Source: Elephas maximus indicus (taxonomy: Eukaryota > Chordata > Mammalia > Proboscidea > Elephantidae). From it: DNA of 64,000 nt. The stretch is from the NCBI RefSeq assembly GCF_024166365.1, contig NC_064841.1, forward strand, positions 27,892,001 through 27,956,000. The letters run 5' to 3'. The position numbers were made by a program, and so were the translations under genes. How positions within the stretch are numbered: position 1 is the first letter of the stretch; every line of letters begins with the position of its first letter. Below the pieces are notes generated by a model. The model searched no databases. It worked only from the letters and a program-made list of their open reading frames with translations, and was not told the DNA's origin. Shown piece after piece: positions 47,640 through 59,063 of the stretch.

Positions 47640-48560
47640 AAGTAATTTCTTTGAAATTCTGAGGGAAAATAATGTCTAAACTAGAATTTCATACCCAAAC
47701 ACGCCCAAATTCTCAATAGATTGTTATGGTAGAATAAAGATATTTGATATAACAAGGTCTCAAATAATTTACCTCTCCCACACCTTTTCTCAGAAGCTAC
47801 TGGAGAATGTGCTCCATTCAAACAGAAAGCAAATGAAGAGGAAAATCCAGGATCCAAAAAGCATGTGATCCAACCTGACCAAGCAAAGAAGCCTAGCAAA
47901 GGAAATACCCAAAATAATGATGCAGAACCGGGAAAACAACCTGTGCAGGAGGCCAGAAAGTGTTAGTCCAGATTAGAGCAGGAGAGTGGGGGGCTCCAGA
48001 AGCAGTGTCTCCAAGAAACAGATGAAATTCATAAGCTAGTCTGGTGTGTTTGAATATATTGAGAGGAAGATAAATTATTTACATAGAAACTGGAGCCCTG
48101 GTGGCACAGTGGTTAACTCTTCAAAGACTAGACAGGACTATAAAAAATAATAATAATACATATGAGGAATGTGCTTCTTAGTTCAATCAAATATATGAGA
48201 CCAAATGGGCAGCTCCTGTCCAAAAGCACAATGAGAAGGCAAGAAGGGGCAGGAACTGGTCAAACGGACACAGGGAAACCGGGGTAGGAAGAGGAAGTGT
48301 GCTGTCACATTGTGGGGATTGCAACCAATGTTGCAAAACAATATGTGGATAAATTTTTGAGTAAGAAATTAACTTGAGCTGTAACCTTTCATCTAAAGTA
48401 CAATGAAAAAACAGAAATAATAATGCTTGACATCAGATAGTAGTTGTCTGAATAGCAGTGAAAATATGAAAAGTCCCACTGGGATATCTATGAGAACAGC
48501 CTGTAATTTCCAAACACAGTTGAGCTTTTAATAAACATATTTTACTTATATAATCAAAAA
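47640..48560 (+). repeat. Old L1/HAL1-like fragment
   Basis: ttctcagaagctactggaga, then atgtgctccattcaaacaga, and later ggctccagaagcagtgtctc, follow a known old L1/HAL1 3' region in order. A 30-bp SINE head (48090-48119, ggagccctggtggcacagtg) lies inside. Confidence 0.6.
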
Positions 48561-48732
48561 AAATCATAAAGATTTTTAAATTAATTTGTAAACTGTATTA
48601 TAATTTAATTATCATTGAGATCACTCATGATAATGTGTCTAATTTTCTAATTAGAAAATGTCTTCTTAGGTGTCTGAATACTAAGATTAATTTTTTTTTT
48701 CAGAACCACGATCTACCTATTCTTCTGTTGAT

Positions 48733-48865
48733 GTACCCACTGCCACTGAGTCGATTCCAACTCATAGCGACCATATGGGACAGAATAGAACTGCCCCATA
48801 GGGTTTCCAAGGCTGTAATCTTTACGAGAGCAGACTGCCTCATCTTTCTCTCACAGAGTGGCTGC
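48733..48865 (-). repeat. SINE of the longer subfamily, head-truncated
   Basis: Reverse copy: gtacccactgccactgagtc, gaatagaactgccccatagg, then ctgtaatctttacgagagca. tctgttgat flanks both sides (48724-48732 and 48866-48874). Confidence 0.87.
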
Positions 48866-48874
48866 TCTGTTGAT

Positions 48875-50079
48875 ATAACTGATATTAAATCTGAATTCTT
48901 ACAGCTTGAGAAGAGCAATGAAGTCTGAGAAGAGTGATGAGTACTTCTTACTTTCAAATATGTGCATGGTTTTATTTAAATGAGGCTACATGATATGGTG
49001 GAAAGAGCAATGAGGTACATTACGTATAAAGTCTGAATGGAACATTAAAATAAATGTCTTTTATTAGAAAAGCACATGGCACTTAAATTTACCCATGAGC
49101 CTTCTTATGTGCCCTATGTTTATATTTGTGATTTTAAATATAAATGTAATTAAATGAATAAATGCTTGTTTTATGTGCTCTACTACCTGCAAGACACTAT
49201 ATTAGGTTTTATGGGTCATTTAAAGAAAAAACTTATTTTGCTCTCAAATTGCTTGTAGTCTAGGTGGGAAAACATGGTGGACTAGGATGGTTTACCCAAA
49301 TCTAGAACCCTGAGAGTGATAATGTGTGCTGCTGTAACAGTGTATTTCTCAACCTCCCTTGAAGATGGGGTTGGCCAATGTGATGTAAGGGAGAGTTTTG
49401 AACTGAGCTTCTAGTAAAGCCCTTTTCTCTTGCCCTCCTGTTTCTCCTTGCCTGGAACTCATTTGGGTAACTGGAGCTTCTGCACCTACCTTGGAAGCAT
49501 GAAGTGACCTTGAGGTTGGAAGCCATTCACAAGGATGATAGAGCAGAAAGCTAGAAGGAACATGAGTTCCTGATGACACCATGCCAGCCCTGGTCACTCT
49601 ACATTTATATGCCTTTCAGAAGAAAAATAAATCTGTAAACTTTTATCTTGTTTCAATCACTTTTTTAGATCTCCTGATGTATGTCTCCAAGTTTAATACT
49701 AATCACTACAAGAAATAATGCATAAGGAAGTAAAAAGTTTAAGAGTAATATAAACATAAAGTTACAGTTCAATAAAAGAAGAAATGGCAGTTTACAACTC
49801 GTTGACTAGCACAACTAAAGCACGGAGAGGTAGTATATAGTGTCTAAGTGTTGAGTCTGGACTCTGAAAATATATGTAGAAATTTAGCATAAGATAAAGG
49901 GGACATCTCAAGTTATTAAGGAAAAGGTGAAATTTTTAATAAATAATAAACAACTGGACAACCATTTGGAAAAAGATAAAACTGGATCCATATATCACTC
50001 CATAAACTAAGTATAAACATTTAAAAAAAAAAAAAAAAAAGCCCCACAAGACACTGAGCTTCCATTAAGAGTGATGGAA
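48875..50079. other. Intergenic, nothing identified
   Basis: No gene. An A run (50022-50040) precedes L1-like text. Confidence 0.45.
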
Positions 50080-51220
50080 AAACTTGGAGATGATTAATGG
50101 GGACAGTTGAACAACACTGTGAGCATATTTAATGTCAGTGAACCATACGTGTGAAGATTATTGAAATGGCAAATGCTTTGTTACCTATGCATTTACCACT
50201 GTTTAAAAAATAAGACCCACAAAACAATAGGCCAAAGCATGGCTGAGTAACTTTACAACTTGGAAATGGGTAAAGCCTTTGTGAGTATGACTCAAAATCC
50301 ACAGCAAGAATAAAAAAGACTGACAAATACGGTGACATAAACATTTTAAACTTTTGTACTTTGAAAAAAATAAAGTTAAAAAGACAGGTAAACAGTTGGG
50401 AAAAAGATTCCCAATTTATTTTATTTCAAAGGGATATCTCCCTAATACAAAAAGAACTCCTAAAAATCAATTTAAAAAGTAGATCAACAACCCAATATCA
50501 AAGTGGGAGAAAGTCAGAGCCCAGCAGTTTACACAAAAAGAAACACAAATAGTCCTGAAACATACAAAAAGGTGCTCAATCTCACTCATAATAAAGCAAT
50601 ACAAATTAAAAACACACTGAGCAGCCATTTCTCACCCAACATAGTGGCAAAACTCCAGAAGTCTGACAACATTCTCTGTTGCACACGTTGGGGAAAACCA
50701 AGCACTCTCATACGTTGCTGGTAGAGATGCAATTTGGTACAACATCATGGAGAAAAATGTGGTAATAAATACCGAAGTTACAGATACTTTTACCCTTTGA
50801 TTCAACAATCCTATTTCTAAGAATACAATGTAATGTTAAACCTATACAAGTGTAAAATGACATATGCGCCATTATTTATAATAGTAAAAGGTTGTTAAAA
50901 CAAATATCTACCAATAAAACTTTCCCAAGGTGGAGTGCTATAAAAAAATAAAACAGGAATATTGATATGAAAGAATTCCAAGATACAATGTTAAGGGTAA
51001 AAGCGAAGATAGCGGACACTGCATACAGTATGCTACCTTTTGTGGGAGACACACATTTACAAAAAGAAACACACGCAGAGCCGATAAATCAGACACTTTT
51101 TTTTTTTTAAGGTATAGGGGGCGTGGAGGAAAAAAGCAACACTTTCCTGAATATACTTTACCATTTTGAATTTGGAACCATACTTGGCTTTAAAGTTTTA
51201 AGTTTCAAATCATATAAATG
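50080..51220 (+). repeat. Old L1 LINE 3' region
   Basis: Degenerate ORF2 C-terminal and 3' text: caatctcactcataataaag, tggtagagatgcaatttggt, ccctttgattcaacaatcct, then acagtatgctaccttttgtg. Many stops. Confidence 0.7.
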
Positions 51221-51487
51221 CTTTATATATTTAAAAAATGAAATTAATTAAAATTTTTAAATGATTCCTAATATTAAAAGTAACAAATGAATACAACCAC
51301 ATATCAAATTGGTAACAGAACCACTCACTGAAAAACATTATTTTAATTTTAGAAAATAATCATTGTACACTTAGTGAGATATATTCTAAGAATAAAATAG
51401 AACTGCTAGAAAATCTCAAACTTCATTTGGCAATTTTATTATCAATGGTAATGTTGATGTTATTAGTTTGAAATCATTTAGGATTCT

Positions 51488-51555
51488 AACTACCAACCTT
51501 TTGGTTACCACCCAAGCTCTTAACCACTGCACTACCAGGGCTCCACCAGGGCTCC
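51488..51555 (-). repeat. SINE head fragment
   Basis: Reverse 5' part only (accaaccttttggttaccac, then cactaccagggctcc), with the last 12 bases (ccagggctccac) duplicated. Confidence 0.7.
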
Positions 51556-51651
51556 ATAAGATAAATAATTATGTTTATGTTGTTATGAACCAAGATGTTT
51601 GCTATAAATATAAAATCAAAGAAACTAATGGAAAATTGAACTGAAAGTATC

Positions 51652-51848
51652 TAGCCCTGGTAGCCCAGTAGTTAAGTGCTCAGCTGCTAACTGATAGGTT
51701 GATGGTTCAAAGCCACTGGTGAAAGACGTGGCAGTCTGTCTCCATAAAGATTACAGCCTTGAAAACCCTATGGGGCAGTTCTACTCTGTTCTATAGGCTT
51801 ACTATGAGTCAAAATTGACCCGACAGCAATGGGTTTGGTTTTTGGTTT
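51652..51848 (+). repeat. Afrotherian SINE, longer subfamily
   Basis: Forward copy: tagccctggtagcccagtag, then ctccataaagattacagcct, tctactctgttctataggct and gggtttggtttttggtttta. Confidence 0.87.
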
Positions 51849-51865
51849 TATATAAATTTATGACT

Positions 51866-52760
51866 TCTCAGCCTTTTTATTTGGAAATAATTTCAAACTT
51901 AAAGAAAAGTTGGAAGAATAGTACAAAAATATCTGTTTACCCTTTTCCCAGATTCATCTATTATCAACATTTTCTTTATCATTTGCGGTATCTAACTAAA
52001 AAAAAATAAAGGTTATCATGGAGCCAATACTGACTCATTGTAACCCTATGTGTTACAGAGTGGAACTGTACTCCATGGGGTTTTCCTGTGAAGCAGATTT
52101 CCAGGCCCTTCTCCTGTAGTGCCTCCTGGTGGATTTGAACTAACAACCTTTAGGTTAAGTACTCTAGTGCAAACATCTTATGCCTCTCAAAAGCTTGATT
52201 TTTTTTACCTGGACAAGTTGAGAGTAAGTGGCATACATCACGCATGGTTCAGTATGTATTGACCAAGAAAAAATTATTCTCTTTCATACAATTATCAATA
52301 CATACAATTATTCTCTTTCATACAATTATCAATTTCAGTAAACTTAAGACTGATTCAATACTTGTATATAATATTCTAAACGTGTTCTGGATACTGGTAT
52401 CCATATTCTAAACTTGTTAATTGATCCATAATATCCTTCATAGCAGTTTTTTCTACCCAGTTTAGGATCCAGTCTAGGATCAGGTATATATTTAGTTGTG
52501 ACGCTTTAATCTGAAGCAGTCCCTTAATCTTTCTTCGTCTTATGTAATTCTGTAATTCTTTTCAAATAATTTTAAAAATATAATGTCCCTCATGTTGAGT
52601 TTGTCTGATGTTTCCTTGTGATTAGATTGTGGTTGTGCATTCGCAGCTAGAATACCATATAAGTGACGTTGTGTGCTTCCCAGGGTATCACATTGGTGAT
52701 GTTAATTTCTATCACCTGGTCATTGTGTGTCAGATTTATTTATGGAATGATAATAATAAC
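51866..52760 (-). repeat. Old L1 3' end, reversed, split by a diverged SINE
   Basis: attcatctattatcaacatt on one side and gtcccttaatctttcttcgt, then gtttgtctgatgtttccttg, on the other are reversed L1-type 3' text. The diverged SINE-like segment 52010-52190 (minus) interrupts it. Confidence 0.6.
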
Positions 52761-53149
52761 TATGTCATGGTTAAAAAAAAAAAGATATATCTTAGATCTG
52801 TTCAAAGAAGAGGACTAGTCAACAATACTTCAGGGGTAAAAACCACCCAACATCCCAAATTTAGGCCTCTAAACACCATTCCCCCAACAAGGTACCAGGG
52901 GTTCTTGGAGAAAAGCCTGCTTTCAGATCTAGAGTAGGGAAGGTACAAGGTAAGAGTAGCGTATCTTATTGTGTCCAAAGCAAGACATGAGACACAAATT
53001 TAAATGAGTCGTGTCAAAAGGACTTTGGAGCAAGCTTGACAGGATTCCATTGGCCAAAGATGGGATAATATGAGCATTAAAAAAAAAAAAGCCATAACTG
53101 ATTGGTATACTGCATTGACTGTATAAAAAGCTCTAATGAGTCCATAATA

Positions 53150-53520
53150 TTCCCCATATCATTCATAGGACACGTCGTGCTGGCCTTTTTCACTCTGATG
53201 TGCTTTTGTGTTCCTTTTCTGGACAGTTGGGCATGTTTGCTTCAACTGACAGAACTCAACTTTCAAGGTCTAGCTTATATGCCACTTCTTCTTAAGACTT
53301 TCTTAAAACCTCTAAGTAGTTCATTGTTCCTTTCTCTTTATTCTAGCAGAAATCATTGTACAATTCTTTTTAAATGTACTTACCACACTATGCTGGAATT
53401 GTTTGGTTAACAGTATTTTCTCTCTAGACTATAAGCTCGCAAATAGGGGACCCTTCTGGGTCTTATTTATTCTGGTATCCCCAGTACCTAGCAAGTACAA
53501 CATGCTTAAAAAGACAGTTT
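53150..53520 (-). repeat. L2 LINE 3' end
   Basis: Reversed L2 wording: aaggtctagcttatatgcca, agactataagctcgcaaata, then ccccagtacctagcaagtac. Confidence 0.6.
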
Positions 53521-53971
53521 TATATATTTATATATTAAGCTTTGTGAGTGAATGGGTCAATTTCAAGAGTACCCATTTCTTCTTGATCACACAATACTAA
53601 TTTGTCTATATTTTAGAAAATGATTCAGGGTCACTAAATAGCTGTCTATTTAGCCAACATGTCAAATTTTTGCCACAGTAGATTTTTTAAAAAAAGATTT
53701 TGTCATTTTTCAACCTTTGCTTTAGCACCTAGTACACTAGGAATATGCTCGACAAATTTTCCTGATTCTTATTCTTAGGCAGTAACTTCAATATTTTGCT
53801 TCATCCCAGCCTGTCTTCTCTTCCTAAAGATTTGTTTACATGCATAAACTTGTTGATAATATAGGGTGGGAAGTGTTATGTTAAATTATTGATTTTTTAA
53901 GAAAACAACTTGTTAGTAACTGGTGGTTTGACTTAGTCGTAATGTTTTTTAAAAGTGGGTTTGAAATGAAA

Positions 53972-54528
53972 TCGTAAACATACAATCCAATATGATCCAG
54001 TAATCCCAATCCTAGATATATGCTGAAAAGATCTGAAAGCAGGAATGCAAACAGAAACTTGTACACTAATTTTCATTGCAGCACTATCCACAATAGCCAA
54101 AAAGTGGACACAACCTAACTGTCCAACAACAGATGAAGAGAAAATGCGGTATATTCATACAGTGGGATACTGCTCAGCCATAAAGAGGGGTGAAGTCCTG
54201 ATACATGTTATGACATGGACAGACCTTGAAAACATTATGCCGAGTGAAATAAGTCAGTCACAAAAGGACGAATATTATATAATCCCACTTACTTGAAATA
54301 GGAAAATGTACAGAGAAGAAAGTTTATTAGTGGTTACCAGGAGTGGAAGGGAGAAGGAAAGCGGAAGTCCTTGCTTAGGTGGCATTAAGTTTCTGTTAAT
54401 GGTGGTGAAATAATTTGGAAAATGTGTTGGCTGCACAACATGATAAACATAATCAATGTCACTGAATTACACCCATAAAACTGTTGAATTGTCAAATATA
54501 TATGTATTTTTTTACCACAATGAAAAAG
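53972..54528 (+). repeat. Old L1 LINE 3' end
   Basis: End of ORF2 plus 3' UTR: cactatccacaatagccaaa, cattatgccgagtgaaataa, then acccataaaactgttgaatt. Broken frame. Confidence 0.8.
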
Positions 54529-54839
54529 TCAATTTAAGCTAACTAACATCAGTAGCTCACCAGCTGCAATCACACCACTATGTAGCATAAACACCAGTAA
54601 CGTGCCTGCATCAAACCCTGCCCACACCGTCTCTCACTATGTGTGGAATCTTAGTTCGTGCACGCGTGCATACAACGTACCTTAAATCTTCAGGGACTTT
54701 TAAGCGTTAGTTAATTTAGGTGGCAGAAATGTGTAGACCATTTGCCAAAGGCGTGTACAAACGCGCTCAAGTGTGAGAAAGTCCTCTCTTATACAGAGTG
54801 AATGAATTCTCATTTAGGCGAAGGAGGGGAGTGTAAGTG

Positions 54840-55166
54840 TGGACGGGTGCGGTCACTTAACACTCGTCTATACTTCGGACGAATTCCGGATCAGAGCCGT
54901 GGCCGTGGAAGCTCCAGTGGAAAAAGATGTCTGTGGCGGAGTGGTGGAGCTCGGTAGTGCCGGGCGCTGGCCGGGGTGCTGAATCCTCGACTGGGACTAC
55001 AAGGAGGTTGGCGGCCCCAGGGTTTGCAAATTGCCAGTCGCAAGTCTTTGGGTGTCGATTCTTGGCTCCTGGAGGAAAGCGCAACAGGCCACGTCCAGGG
55101 CAGCCACCCCGAGAGGGTAGGGGCGGCCTCCGACCCATTTCCACTGGGTGCCTCTCAACAGCAACC
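54840..55166. promoter_or_regulatory. CpG-rich patch upstream of GHSR
   Basis: By eye about two dozen CpGs fall in ~320 bp, sharply unlike the flanks. A SINE abuts it downstream. It lies about 1.5 kb upstream of the GHSR start codon. It contains an ATG-initiated frame (54927) that ends inside the SINE and shows no recognisable domain. It could be an upstream promoter or non-coding first exon, or a decayed island. Confidence 0.4.
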
Positions 55167-55343
55167 TCAATAACAAATGAAACTAACCAATTCATTGCCC
55201 TCGAGTCAATTCCGACTCCTAGCGACCCTGCAGGACAGAGTAGAACTGCCCCATAGAATTTCCAAGGAGCTCCTGGTGGATTCGAACTGCCAACCTTTTG
55301 GTTAGCAGCCTTAGCATTTAACCACCATACCACCAGAGTTTCC
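55167..55343 (-). repeat. Afrotherian SINE
   Basis: Reverse copy: tcattgccctcgagtcaatt, then taaccaccataccaccagag. The A-rich tail (aataacaaatgaaactaacc) lies at its left, with a possible aacagcaac/aacagtaac duplication. Confidence 0.88.
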
Positions 55344-55357
55344 CAACAGTAACGCAG

Positions 55358-55490
55358 CTGGTATTAATTTACTGAGCGCCTACTCTGTCCCCGACACTTG
55401 ATATCGACTTCCTCACACGACCCTCACAATTCAAAGCAAATGAACTATCTTTAGGGGAGAAGACGTGAAGACTTCGCCCAAGAGAACCAG
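55358..55490 (-). repeat. MIR SINE
   Basis: Reversed MIR-type text: ttactgagcgcctactctgt, then acacgaccctcacaattcaa. A second, forward MIR piece lies at 55780-55880 (gtgaccttggacaagtgacc, then gagcctcagtttctcc). Confidence 0.6.
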
Positions 55491-55999
55491 CTACTATTTA
55501 AATGGATAATTTCTCTCAATCATGCCTCACATAATCATACTGCGCTCCATCGATGTGCTAGTCTCACAGCTTCTGCCCCTCCTTCACGCCCCTTTTCTTT
55601 TGCGGCCCCCCTCCACGAAGTTTGCATCAGGTAAAAGTAATCTCCTAGACAGCGTCCATACCATCCCCACCACCAAGCTGGGGGTGTGTACAAACGACTG
55701 CAATTCAGTACAGGGTTCATTCACAAATCAGCCTCTAGCCCTGGAGTGCTCAGAAGCCCAAAACCGGGTGGGAGAAAACCAAGCCCGCTCCCTGAGCCCC
55801 TAACTTGTTGCGTGACCTTGGACAAGTGACCCTACTTCTCTGAGCCTCAGTTTCTCCTAGCTAAAAGAATAAAAGGCTCTAGGACGGGCTGAAACTCTTT
55901 CCAGGTGCACACCGAAGCAAACAAGCGATCCCTCTCTATTTCATTCTACTCGCCCTCATGCTTGCTGTTCCTAGCCAACTCAACCCCTCGTCAAGGAAG

Positions 56000-56616
56000 A
56001 ACACAAGTCCGGGCTGCTGACCGCATTGCCCCTGCCGCTGCCGCGGTCCCCTTACCCCCACCCTCCCGAGTGTGACCCGCTTTTCCAGGCCACACTAGCC
56101 CGGCAGCGCCCAAGGATCGGAACACAGTTCCCCCCGCGCTCCCGGCTCCCCAGCGCGTGCTTTCCGCTGTCCTCCACTCCCTGGCGCTTTGGGAAGTGCT
56201 AGATGGAGCTGGAGCAAGAACGCGCCCGGGAGGCCGGGCTGGCGGGGCGGCGTCGGTGACAGGTACGTGAGTGGGGGCAGACCAGATGTTGGGTTGGGAA
56301 AGAAGCACTTTAGGGGAGAGGGCGGGGGCAAGGGGAGGTGCCAGAGAGGGCGGTGGTGACCGCTGGGTCACTCTCTGTCCCTCTCTCAACCAGTCCCCAT
56401 CTCCACGTCTCACTCTCTTCCCTGTTCCACCTTCTCCCTCGGCTTCTGTCCCTTACTTCGATTCTTTTTTTTCTCCAAGCATCCTCCCTGCGCTCCCGCC
56501 CGCTTCTCCCTCGGACTCTGCTGGGCCTGAAGGGACCTTCTCCCGGACCAGCACGACCCAGCCTCGCAGCACAGCCGCCTCCCGGAGCCCGGCGCCGGTG
56601 AAGCCGAGGAGGCAGC
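56000..56616 (+). promoter_or_regulatory. GHSR: GHSR CpG-rich promoter and 5' leader
   Basis: GC- and CpG-rich sequence continuing into exon 1, with a GC box (ggggcgg, 56244-56250) and no TATA box I can defend. A good donor (acag|gtacgtgagt, cut after 56262) and a good acceptor (tcttttttttctccaag, ending 56479) suggest a 217-bp leader intron. The transcription start cannot be fixed from sequence. Confidence 0.55.
56203..56259 (+). CDS. Candidate upstream ORF in GHSR leader (18 codons)
   Basis: ATG at 56203 opens MELEQERAREAGLAGRRR and stops at 56257-56259, four bases before the candidate leader intron. If the transcript starts upstream of it, it could lower GHSR translation. There is no evidence that it is translated; treat as a regulatory candidate. 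Confidence 0.2.
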   Translation: MELEQERAREAGLAGRRR

Positions 56617-57412
56617 ATGTGGAACACCACGCCGAGCGAGGAGCCGGGGTCCAACCTCACGCAGGAGGACCTGGACTGGGAGGAGTCCCGCGACAACGAC
56701 TCGCTGGCCGACGAGGTGCTGCCGCTCTTCCCCGCGCCGCTGCTGGCCGGAGTCACCGCCACCTGCGTGGCGCTCTTCGTGGTGGGCATCGCGGGCAACC
56801 TGCTCACCATGGTGGTGGTATCGCGCTCCCGTGAGCTGCGCACCACCACCAACCTCTACCTGTCCAGCATGGCCTTCTCCGACCTGCTCATCTTCCTCTG
56901 CATGCCCCTCGACCTCGTCCGCCTCTGGCAGTACCGACCCTGGAACTTTGGAGACCTGCTGTGCAAACTCTTCCAGTTCGTCAGCGAGAGCTGCACCTAT
57001 GCCACGGTGCTCACCATCACCGCGCTCAGCATCGAGCGCTACTTCGCCATCTGCTTTCCGCTGCGGGCCAAGGTGGTGGTCACCAAGGGCCGGGTGAAGT
57101 TGGTCATCCTGATCATATGGGCCGTGGCCTTCTGCAGCGCCGGCCCCATCTTTGTGCTGGTTGGGGTGGAGCATGAGAACGGCACCGACCCACGGGACAC
57201 CAACGAGTGCCGCGCCACCGAGTTCGCGGTGCGCTCCGGGCTGCTCACGGTCATGGTATGGGTGTCCAGCATCTTCTTCTTTCTGCCTGTCTTCTGCCTC
57301 ACTGTGCTTTACAGCCTCATCGGCAGGAAGCTGTGGCGGAGGGGGCGCGGCGACGCGGCAGTGGGCGCCTCGCTCAGGGACCAGAACCACAAGCAAACCG
57401 TGAAAATGCTGG
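56617..57412 (+). CDS. GHSR: GHSR (ghrelin receptor) exon 1, TM1-TM5
   Basis: First coding exon of the growth-hormone secretagogue receptor, a class A, Gq-coupled GPCR for acylated ghrelin at the plasma membrane. It encodes residues 1-265 plus one base, the same as human by my count. Visible features are N-glycosylation sequons at N3, N13 and N27; TM1 with GIAGNLL; TM2 with LSSMAFSDLLIFLCMPLDL (Asp99); Cys116 and Cys198 for the TM3-ECL2 disulfide; Glu124 in TM3, which contacts agonists in the family; the ERY box (140-142); and TM5 WVSSIFFFLPVFCL. The start ATG has A at -3. The N-terminal tail is the most diverged part. The donor is ctgg|gtgggt. Without splicing, the frame gives the GHSR1b form (separate entry). 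Confidence 0.98.
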
Positions 57413-57930
57413 GTGGGTCTCAGCGCACCCTCGGACTCTTTCTCTGGTTCTCTCCTCCCTTTTCCCCTCCTCATTCCTTCTCTTTTTCCCTGAGTCTCTG
57501 CCCTTCTCTCCTGTCTCTCTCTCAGTCTCTGATTCTCTGTATGTCTCTCTTAATTGCTCTCTCTCTCCTGTTTCTCTCTTTTTTGGTCTCTCAGTTTCTC
57601 TCTCTATATGTATGTCCCGTTTCTTCCTTTTTTGAGCTCCCTCGCTCTCCCTCATCTCCCCGCCCCCCCCCACCTCCTTCTCTTCCACTGTTTCTTTCCT
57701 TTCTTTCTCTCCCCCTGTTCGTCTCCTTCGGTCCCTCTGTATATCTCTGTCATTATCTTGACTCTCTCTCTAACCTCTCCCTCTCTCTCCCTTCCTCCCT
57801 TCCTCCTTCCCTCCGTCTCCTTCACTGTCTTCTCTCTCTCTTTTGGCCTCTAATTCTTTGTGTCTCTTCTTCCTGTCCACGATCCTTTCCCTCTTTGATG
57901 GAAAAATGTCCCACCTTTGCATTTCCCTAA
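57413..57930 (+). CDS. GHSR: GHSR1b intron-retention frame, unusually long
   Basis: In human, failure to splice gives GHSR1b, a 289-residue, five-TM form with 24 intron-coded residues that can dampen GHSR1a signalling. Here the intron frame starts alike (GGSQRTLGLFLWFSPP) but stays open for 172 residues, to TAA at 57928-57930, giving 437 in total. The tail is Ser/Leu/Phe/Pro-rich because it is read from a CT-rich tract. It may include hydrophobic segments. Whether this lineage makes it is unknown; a single indel in the tract would change the end. Confidence 0.4.
57420..57890 (+). repeat. CT-rich low-complexity tract in GHSR intron
   Basis: About 470 bp of ctctct/tccctc-type polypyrimidine on the + strand, for example ctccccctgttcgtctcctt. 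It begins a few bases after the exon 1 donor. The remaining intron (57890-59887) is ordinary AT-richer sequence. Confidence 0.85.
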
Positions 57931-58895
57931 AATAGGTTTATATCGCTCCTAAACTTTGCTTCAAAACTCAGATATTCTAGAAAATCTATTGTTGTCTTTA
58001 AGTGTGAAAGGGGATGTAAAGCTTCCTGCCTCATAGAGAGTTTGTGGATCTGTAGGTTACATCGAGAAAAGCAGTCAGGGAATTTTGAAAGTATTCAGTG
58101 GTAAATTTAACCAAAGACATAAGCAACTTGGATAATTCTATCAGAGATGATTTATTTTTCTTGCACTACTGCGATTTGTCTTCTGCCCTGTGTTTTTCAG
58201 ATACTTGCATCCATTCTGTTTACCCTGCTGCTATTTACACAGCTTTGAGAGGAAGTGCTGGAGTCTTCTCAGTTTGTTTTCATGATTACCTGTCTCTCCA
58301 GGTGGGATAGGTTAGGATGAGCTAGGAGAGGCAGGCCTCCAACACAAGGAAAGGAGACTTTGTGGAAGTTGACAGTAGTTAGGACCCTTCCTGTGGCCCT
58401 TTAGAGAGTGTCCAATGACTGGGTGTGCTATTTATCATCTGAATTCAAATTCTTTAAGTATATGTGTTTGCTCCAGGTGAATACAAAATGTGTCCACATT
58501 CAGGCAAAATATTAATTCTACATGCTGTTTCAAAACCAGGATCTCTGTATTTTATTATTTGGACACTATAGTTTACATTTTATATTTATTTGCATATTTA
58601 CTGCTTCTTAGAAGTAATTTCAGGGCAATTTCATATTTACAATTTTATGATTCCTAGAATCCTACATATTAAATTGCCAGAGTTTATTCAAGGAACGTCA
58701 AATATTTTCATTTTCTAGATCAGCAATTTTCATGATATGACTCATGGGTTGTAAACCCACTAGTCCCCTCCAGGGGATTCTAAGCTCTTACCCACGAGAT
58801 TCAGGTTACTACTGTGGAGTCCAGTTGCTACTTTGCAATTTAGTTTTGAGGATGTTTAATAATTTTCTCTAATTTTATTATGTAGCCTGTTAATT

Positions 58896-59063
58896 GGAAA
58901 CCCTGGTGGCATAGTGGTTAAGTGCCACAGCTGCTAACCAAAAGGTCAACAGTTCAGATCCACCAGGCGCTCCTTGGAAATTCTATGGGGCAGTTCTACT
59001 TTGTCCTATAGGGTCTCTATGAGTCGGAATGGACTCAGGGCAGCAGGTTTTTTTTTTTTTTTT
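58896..59063 (+). repeat. Afrotherian SINE in GHSR intron
   Basis: Forward copy: ggaaaccctggtggcatagt, then ccaggcgctccttggaaatt, ctatgagtcggaatggactc and a long T run. Confidence 0.92.

Noticed and set aside
10540..54800. Additional protein-coding gene between TNFSF10 and GHSR
   Set aside because: Read on both strands; every longer frame falls in L1, RTE, LTR or low-complexity sequence. From memory no gene is known there in human.
54857..55333. Minus-strand 158-codon frame near the upstream CpG patch
   Set aside because: Its start (VVWWLNAKAANQ-type) is translated from a SINE; such SINE-coded openings recur across the window.
56271..56834. 187-codon + frame overlapping the GHSR start
   Set aside because: Starts in the probable leader intron and runs out of frame with GHSR; composition is typical of GC-rich read-through.
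56410..57474. Long minus-strand open frame (354 codons) across GHSR exon 1
   Set aside because: It is antisense to a GC-rich, strongly conserved coding exon; such shadow frames arise from codon bias. No domain or family likeness.
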